Of a stretch of DNA of 64,000 nt, positions 59,587 through 64,000 are shown piece after piece. The notes under the pieces are model-generated. The model was not told the origin of the DNA. It saw only the letters and a program-made list of their open reading frames with translations, and searched no databases. The first letter of the stretch is position 1. Every line of letters starts with the position of its first letter. Source of the DNA: Flavobacteriales bacterium UBA4466. Lineage in GTDB: Bacteria; Bacteroidota; Bacteroidia; Flavobacteriales_D; Crocinitomicaceae. The stretch is taken from the NCBI GenBank assembly GCA_905182335.1, contig CAJJBE010000001.1, positions 248,001 through 312,000 on the forward strand, read 5' to 3'. Position numbers and translations under genes: made by a program.

Positions 59587-60837
59587 ATGGAGGCCCCCCT
59601 TATTGGTATAATTATCACATTAATTTTCTCTGCCTTTTTCTCAGGGATGGAAATTGCTTATATTTCGTCAAACCGCTTGAAAATTGAGCTTGATAAATCG
59701 AAAGGGACCGTCAACGGTAAAATACTTGGAGTTTTTTATAGACACGAATCTCACTTTATTGCCATGCTCCTGCTTGGAAATAACATTGCTCTTGTTTTTT
59801 TCGGTTTGTTTTCGGCTGATCTTTTAGGGGGTGTTATAGTGTCTTGGGGCATAACGGGAGAAGGGATTACATTGCTAATTCAAACCGTTTTATCAACGGC
59901 CTTGGTTTTGGTAACCGCGGAGTTTTTACCAAAAACATTTGTCCAAATGAATCCAAATGGGTATTTGCGTTTTGCGACAGTACCGATGATTTTAACCTAT
60001 GGGATTCTCTACGCCCCAACGTATGTCGTGTTATGGCTCTCGAATCTTTTTTTGAAGTTGCTAAAAGTGGACAGTGATAACAGCGAAAAGGTGTTTTCTA
60101 AAATCGACTTAGAGGACTATGTGCATGATATAAATGAACGCATCCGAGACAAGCAAGAGCTAGGAAATGAAATGCAAATTCTGCAAAATGCCCTTGATTT
60201 TGATTCGGTGAAAGCGCGCGATTGCATGATTCCTCGAACGGACATTGTTTCAGTTTCTGCGGAAGACAAAATTGCGGATTTGAGTAAAAAGTTTATTGAT
60301 TCAGGGAAGTCTAAAATTGTTGTATACCGTGAGAGCGTAGATCATATCATTGGTTACGTGCATTCTTTTGAAATGTTTAAATCGCCAGTGTCGATTAAAC
60401 AAATCTTGCTGCCTATTCCTTTTGTGCCTGAAGCAACACCAGGCAAAGAGCTCTTAGAGCTCTTTACGGAGAACTCTGGGAACATTGCTGTTGTTGTTGA
60501 CGAATATGGAGGCACAGCAGGAATTGTAACGATAGAAGATGTAATTGAAGAAATTTTTGGAGAAATAGAAGATGAATATGATAATGAAGAGTTTATCGAA
60601 GAGAAAATATCAAAATTAGAATATCGGTTTTCAGCCCGCTTAGACATAGACTATCTAAATGAAACCTATGAACTTAATCTATCGGCCTCTGAAGAATACG
60701 AAACTTTAGGAGGGATGATTATTCACCATTTAGCTTCTATTCCGGTAGCGGGAACAATGGTTGAACTAGAGGATGTAAAATGCCATATTGAAGAGGTCAG
60801 TCATAACCGAATTGAAGTGGTGCGATTAGAAAAATAA
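59587..60837 (+). CDS. CNNM/CorC-type membrane protein with CBS domains (hemolysin-related)
   Basis: 416 residues. N-terminal CNNM (DUF21) membrane domain, first segment IITLIFSAFFSGMEIAYISS, with LLGNNIALVFFG. Two CBS domains (about 205-330: MIPRTDIVSVSAEDKIADLS and VVVDEYGGTAGIVTIEDVIE) and a C-terminal CorC_HlyC domain (YEFETLGG-like ASEEYETLGGMIIH). The family is linked to Mg2+/Co2+ efflux or sodium-coupled transport. It is distinct enough from GldE that I do not call it gldE. Confidence 0.88.
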   Translation: MEAPLIGIIITLIFSAFFSGMEIAYISSNRLKIELDKSKGTVNGKILGVFYRHESHFIAMLLLGNNIALVFFGLFSADLLGGVIVSWGITGEGITLLIQTVLSTALVLVTAEFLPKTFVQMNPNGYLRFATVPMILTYGILYAPTYVVLWLSNLFLKLLKVDSDNSEKVFSKIDLEDYVHDINERIRDKQELGNEMQILQNALDFDSVKARDCMIPRTDIVSVSAEDKIADLSKKFIDSGKSKIVVYRESVDHIIGYVHSFEMFKSPVSIKQILLPIPFVPEATPGKELLELFTENSGNIAVVVDEYGGTAGIVTIEDVIEEIFGEIEDEYDNEEFIEEKISKLEYRFSARLDIDYLNETYELNLSASEEYETLGGMIIHHLASIPVAGTMVELEDVKCHIEEVSHNRIEVVRLEK

Positions 60838-60841
60838 GACA

Positions 60842-61690
60842 GTGAGAAAGCTATTTTTAAATACACTAATCTGTTTTTTTTTAACAACACGAATTCTCTT
60901 TGCCCAAGAAGTCGCGCGCTATGATTTGCCAGAATCTTTGGGTGAAATCTCGGGCTTGGAAATGATTAATGATAGTACCTTTGTAGCTATTAATGACGGA
61001 GGAAATAAGCCTACCCTGTTTGTTCTAAGCTCAGAAGGGAAAGTTTTAAAAAAGGTTCAGGTTGTTGATGCAAACAACACCGACTGGGAAGACATGGCAA
61101 TTGATGGTAAGTTTATCTATATTGGTGACTTTGGCAATAACGCAAACAAACGAAGGAACCTTGTAATTTATCGAGTAAAAATTAAAGACGTCTTGAACGA
61201 CAATGAGGTTGAATCGAAGAAAATAAAGTTTAGTTATGCAGATCAAAATGAATTCCCTCCATCAAAAAAAGAGATGAACTTTGATTCTGAAGGGCTTGTT
61301 TGTGAGGGGGATTCATTAATAATTTTCACAAAGTGTAATACTGACCCCTGGACGGGAAAAGCATTTGTTTATAAAATCTCAAAAGAACCGGGAACTTATA
61401 TTGCACAGAAGAAAAGTGAGCTATATGTCGGTCCAGGCGGATGGGTTATGGACGCAATAACAGCTGTAGATAAATATAAGGGGCACTTCTTTTTGAGTAC
61501 ATATAACCGAGTTATTATATTGAAATATGCGAATAAAGTATATTCTTTTGTGAAAGAAATCATTTTTGATGATGTTTCTCAAAAAGAATCCCTTGTAGTT
61601 TTAAATAAGAACTACATTTTAGTAGCGGACGAAGCGCACCGGTTTTTAGGTGGCGGTTTTTTAATAAAGTATAAAGCATCTTATGATTAA
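60842..61690 (+). CDS. Secreted beta-propeller-like protein
   Basis: 282 residues starting at GTG (no good ATG), four bases after the CNNM gene. A signal peptide (FLNTLICFFLTTRILFAQ) is followed by repeated blades (EISGLEMINDSTFVAINDGG, DWEDMAIDGKFIYIGDFGNN, NFDSEGLVCEGDSLIIFTK). SEG/D-type strand patterns resemble SdiA-regulated/esterase-like propellers. No enzyme motif is certain. The end overlaps the HAD gene by eight bases. Confidence 0.72.
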   Translation: MRKLFLNTLICFFLTTRILFAQEVARYDLPESLGEISGLEMINDSTFVAINDGGNKPTLFVLSSEGKVLKKVQVVDANNTDWEDMAIDGKFIYIGDFGNNANKRRNLVIYRVKIKDVLNDNEVESKKIKFSYADQNEFPPSKKEMNFDSEGLVCEGDSLIIFTKCNTDPWTGKAFVYKISKEPGTYIAQKKSELYVGPGGWVMDAITAVDKYKGHFFLSTYNRVIILKYANKVYSFVKEIIFDDVSQKESLVVLNKNYILVADEAHRFLGGGFLIKYKASYD

Positions 61691-62345
61691 GCTGTGTGAT
61701 TATGAAGCAGTAATTTTTGATATGGACGGAGTTTTAATTGACTCTGAGCCTTTGTGGAAAATTGCAATGGAAGAGGTTTTTCATAAAGTCGAATGCCCAC
61801 TGTTACGCGAAGACTTTCAGCATACAGTCGGGCTTCGAATCGACGAGGTTGTTAGTTATTGGTACAATAAAGTTGGGTGGAAAAAGTATTCAGAGCAAGA
61901 GGTTGAAGAACTTATCATGAAGCGAATGGTAGACTTAATTCATCAGAACGGAGCCCCTTTAGTCGGCGTATTAGAGACGATTGCTTTTTTGAAGGAAAAC
62001 AAGATAAAAATCGGCTTAGCCACATCTTCTTATACTGTTTTAATTAAAGCAGTTTTGGAAACCTTAAAAATTGAATATGAGTTTGATTTTGTGCACTCAG
62101 CAGAAAATGAAAAGTTTGGGAAACCTCATCCTGCTGTATACTTAACAGTTGCCAATAACCTCAACATTTCACCATTAAAATGCCTTGTAGTTGAAGACTC
62201 ATTAAACGGAATTGTTTCAGGAAAAGCGGCTCGGATGAAAGTAGTTTGTGTTCCTGAAAAAACCCACAAACCAGATTCAAAATTAGGCCTTGCAGATTTT
62301 ACATTTGATACAATGTCTGATTTGTTAATAGCTTTAAATAAATAA
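61683..62345 (+). CDS. HAD-superfamily sugar-phosphate phosphatase (HxpB/YniC-like)
   Basis: 220 residues. Motif I FDMDGVLIDS (D13, D15), cap domain, motif II GLATSSY, Lys in FGKPHP and motif IV VEDSLNGI. Layout is subfamily IA with a helical cap of the beta-phosphoglucomutase/YniC type that hydrolyses hexitol- or 2-deoxyglucose-6-phosphate. Substrate is inferred. It overlaps the propeller gene by eight bases and is followed two bases later by the bestrophin gene. Confidence 0.88.
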   Translation: MIKLCDYEAVIFDMDGVLIDSEPLWKIAMEEVFHKVECPLLREDFQHTVGLRIDEVVSYWYNKVGWKKYSEQEVEELIMKRMVDLIHQNGAPLVGVLETIAFLKENKIKIGLATSSYTVLIKAVLETLKIEYEFDFVHSAENEKFGKPHPAVYLTVANNLNISPLKCLVVEDSLNGIVSGKAARMKVVCVPEKTHKPDSKLGLADFTFDTMSDLLIALNK

Positions 62346-62347
62346 TA

Positions 62348-63214
62348 ATGATTAAATACAACCCAAAAAACTGGCTTAAGTTAATTTTTGCTTTACACAA
62401 AAGTGATACCATACGTATGTTATGGAAAGAGCTTATTTATATTGGGTCGTTTACTTTGTTTACGTCTTTTTTAGTAATAACGTATTTTCCATACAAGGAG
62501 AAATTATCAGATTTAATATCAGTATACTCTTTGATTGGATTTGTAATTTCATTGCTACTTGTTTTTCGAACAAATACGGGGTATGATCGCTGGTGGGAAG
62601 GAAGGAAGCAATGGGGAATGCTGGTAAATAATTCTCGAAACTTAGCCGTTAAACTAGCAAGCTTAATTGATTCAAAAGAAAATAAAGTGTACTTCAGTAG
62701 AATGATATCAAACTTTGTATTCGCCATTAAAGAGCATTTGCGCGATGGGGTAGCCTTCGAAAAATTAAATTTAACTAAAGAGGAGTTAATAATTTTAGGG
62801 AGTAAAAAACATGTCCCAAGCGGGATAGTCTCATTATTATATGATAAGGTCAACGAACTAAAAACAGCAGGAGAAATTTCACAGGAAGAATTTATTACGC
62901 TAGATACAAACTTAAATGCATTACTCGACATACTTGGGGCTTGTGAACGAATTAAAAACACACCTATTCCGTATTCATATAGCTTATTTATTAAGAAGTT
63001 CATTTTTATCTATGTAACTACAGTTCCGCTTGCTTTTATTCCATCGTTTGGTTATTTTTCTGCACTAATAGCAACCTTTATTTTCTATGTATTAGTTTCT
63101 ATGGAGGTATTAGCGGAGGAAATAGAAGATCCTTTTGGGACAGATGATAATGATTTACCAACGGAACAGTTGTCGATAAAAATTAGCGAAAATATTCGTG
63201 AGATTTTAAATTAG
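62348..63214 (+). CDS. Bestrophin-family anion channel
   Basis: 288 residues. YNPKNWLKLIFALHKSDTIR, then a membrane pair and the family mark RTNTGYDRWWEGRKQWGMLV, NNSRNLA; a second pair near 215-255; and the ending EEIEDPFGTDDNDLPTEQLS. Bacterial bestrophins are pentameric channels for anions or small cations. It continues the operon from the HAD gene. Confidence 0.93.
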   Translation: MIKYNPKNWLKLIFALHKSDTIRMLWKELIYIGSFTLFTSFLVITYFPYKEKLSDLISVYSLIGFVISLLLVFRTNTGYDRWWEGRKQWGMLVNNSRNLAVKLASLIDSKENKVYFSRMISNFVFAIKEHLRDGVAFEKLNLTKEELIILGSKKHVPSGIVSLLYDKVNELKTAGEISQEEFITLDTNLNALLDILGACERIKNTPIPYSYSLFIKKFIFIYVTTVPLAFIPSFGYFSALIATFIFYVLVSMEVLAEEIEDPFGTDDNDLPTEQLSIKISENIREILN

Positions 63215-63242
63215 TATAGTTATTTTTAATAAAATAAAAACA

Positions 63243-63827
63243 ATGAAATATTTAATCATATTAGCGTTATGTTTGGTAACTCCTATTATCACTGCACAAA
63301 GCTTTAAAAACCGTCAGAATTATCTTTCTGCCGGGCTTGGAGTTGATCCTTTAGAGCATAGATTTTTGGGAGGAAGTAGTTTTGACAGAACATCAATAGG
63401 CCCTATTCAAATAGCATATGAAAGAGGAGTTACAGATTTATTAGGGATTGGTCGAATAGGTGTCGGAGGTGCCATAACGCAAACATTTTATGCTCAAAAA
63501 TATATTGGAAGCTTGGAGGAAATAATAATTTATAATAGATCTCGATCTGGTGTTTTTGTCCGGGCGGCATATCATTTTGAGGTTGACATATCAAAAATGG
63601 ATCTTTATGCCGGACTTGGAGCTGGCTTATATTTTAATAGGGATAAAATGACACAAGAATCATCCTCTTCGCCCTTTACCTCTGATGCTTTTCAGTCTAT
63701 GAGTGTTTCAGGAGCTCATGCTTTGTTTGTTGGGATTAGATATTATTTCACAGAGGCTTTTGGTGGGTACGCTGAAGCAGGATTTGGTTCATCTATTTTT
63801 AGTGCAGGGATTGTTTATAAGCTCTAA
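63243..63827 (+). CDS. Outer-membrane beta-barrel protein (OmpW/Omp-b-barrel type)
   Basis: 194 residues. Signal peptide (MKYLIILALCLVTPIITAQ), eight or so amphipathic strands (AGLGVDPLEHRFLGGSSFDR, VFVRAAYHFEV, LYAGLGAGLYFN, HALFVGIRYYFT) and the typical aromatic end SIFSAGIVYKL. Function unknown. It is 28 bases after the bestrophin gene. Confidence 0.82.
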   Translation: MKYLIILALCLVTPIITAQSFKNRQNYLSAGLGVDPLEHRFLGGSSFDRTSIGPIQIAYERGVTDLLGIGRIGVGGAITQTFYAQKYIGSLEEIIIYNRSRSGVFVRAAYHFEVDISKMDLYAGLGAGLYFNRDKMTQESSSSPFTSDAFQSMSVSGAHALFVGIRYYFTEAFGGYAEAGFGSSIFSAGIVYKL

Positions 63828-63841
63828 ATCGTTCGCGATTT
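63826..63841. other. Small hairpin with TTCG loop at the gene end
   Basis: AAATCG (63826-63831), TTCG, CGATTT (63836-63841) form a stem of six base pairs closed by the very stable TTCG loop, starting in the stop codon. No T tract follows, so it could only be a weak or Rho-assisted 3' end. Confidence 0.35.
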
Positions 63842-63859
63842 CATTGAACAGAAGCTAAC

Positions 63860-64000
63860 TTAGCTATTTATCACCTTTTGATAACAATCAAACACACATG
63901 GTTGAATTAGTTTGTCTGCCTTTTCTGCGTTCTCGGGTTTAAGCTCGGCAAAAGCGCCGCTTTTCATGTATTTATATCCCAGTCTAGTATACCATTCTTT
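63860..64000 (-). CDS. GNAT-type acetyltransferase, C-terminal end (rest outside the window)
   Basis: The minus strand is open from the window edge to a TAA at 63862-63860, reading KEWYTRLGYKYMKSGAFAEL then KPENAEKADKLIQPCVFDCY and QKVINS. The WYTRLGYK stretch is the last strand-helix of the GNAT fold (a YxxxGY-type element). Only 46 codons are visible, so the identification is tentative. Confidence 0.6.
   Translation of the reverse strand, partial: KEWYTRLGYKYMKSGAFAELKPENAEKADKLIQPCVFDCYQKVINS

Noticed and set aside
59587-60837. Naming the CNNM/CBS protein gldE
   Set aside because: The domain layout is shared by GldE and many hemolysin-like proteins. No gld neighbours are here and its start does not look like GldE, so the broad family name is safer.

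Overview
The window is a stretch of chromosome from a member of the Bacteroidota, most likely a marine Flavobacteriales relative. Four things support this. Several secreted proteins end in type IX secretion (T9SS) sorting domains. gldH and a PorP/SprF-like protein are present. The promoter boxes follow the Bacteroidota TAnnTTTG form, and the gene set (DUF4175, RicT-GldH, the long IspG, YtxJ) is typical of the group. The DNA is A+T-rich and the genes are tightly packed on both strands. I saw no CRISPR array, insertion sequence, phage or rRNA. There is one tRNA, tRNA-Cys(GCA).

Layout. 1-3.5 kb: the 3' end of sdhA, then sdhB, then a T9SS-sorted PA-domain protein. 3.5-7.3 kb: an S4 RNA-binding protein, a fatty-acid desaturase and ispG. 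7.5-13.6 kb (minus strand): a DUF4175 protein, a HATPase regulator, ybeY and mnmG, with two near-perfect parS sites at the ybeY/mnmG junction, suggesting that the window lies in the origin-proximal part of the chromosome. 13.8-18 kb: gltX-folB, tRNA-Cys, a decayed gene remnant and a PKD-type T9SS protein. 18.2-21.5 kb: a compact four-gene operon (two SDR oxidoreductases, a CPBP protease and a CREST-like membrane protein), possibly for lipid modification. 21.5-27 kb: an ECF sigma factor with a membrane protein carrying a T9SS type B-like domain, rpiB, a 650-bp extremely A+T-rich island with repeated GTTTATA motifs, an orphan LytTR response regulator and rnr. 27-36.6 kb: ferritin, a 1287-residue propeller/adenylate cyclase/HD sensor, a UspA protein, an EamA transporter, then holB, ricT and gldH. 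36.6-43.9 kb: envelope proteins, including a CotH/T9SS type B protein paired with a PorP/SprF protein. 44-50.4 kb: lipoproteins, a frameshifted msrC, pheS, ytxJ, glutaminyl cyclase and ftsE. 50.5-64 kb: a TPR protein with an outer-membrane barrel, lspA, a DksA-like protein, purQ, purD, a CNNM/CBS protein, a HAD phosphatase, bestrophin, a small outer-membrane barrel and the 3' end of a GNAT gene.

Most genes are housekeeping: TCA cycle, isoprenoid, purine and folate synthesis, tRNA charging and modification, and ribosome maturation. They are mixed with cell-surface and secretion genes. The points most worth a second look are the parS pair, the A+T-rich repeat island before the LytTR regulator, the cyclase sensor with a changed HD active site, the msrC frameshift at a nine-A tract, the start-less gene remnant after the T9SS protein, the sigma/type B-domain pair, and promoter boxes so close to start codons that the mRNAs may be leaderless.

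All functions are inferred from reading motifs and context; no database search was run.
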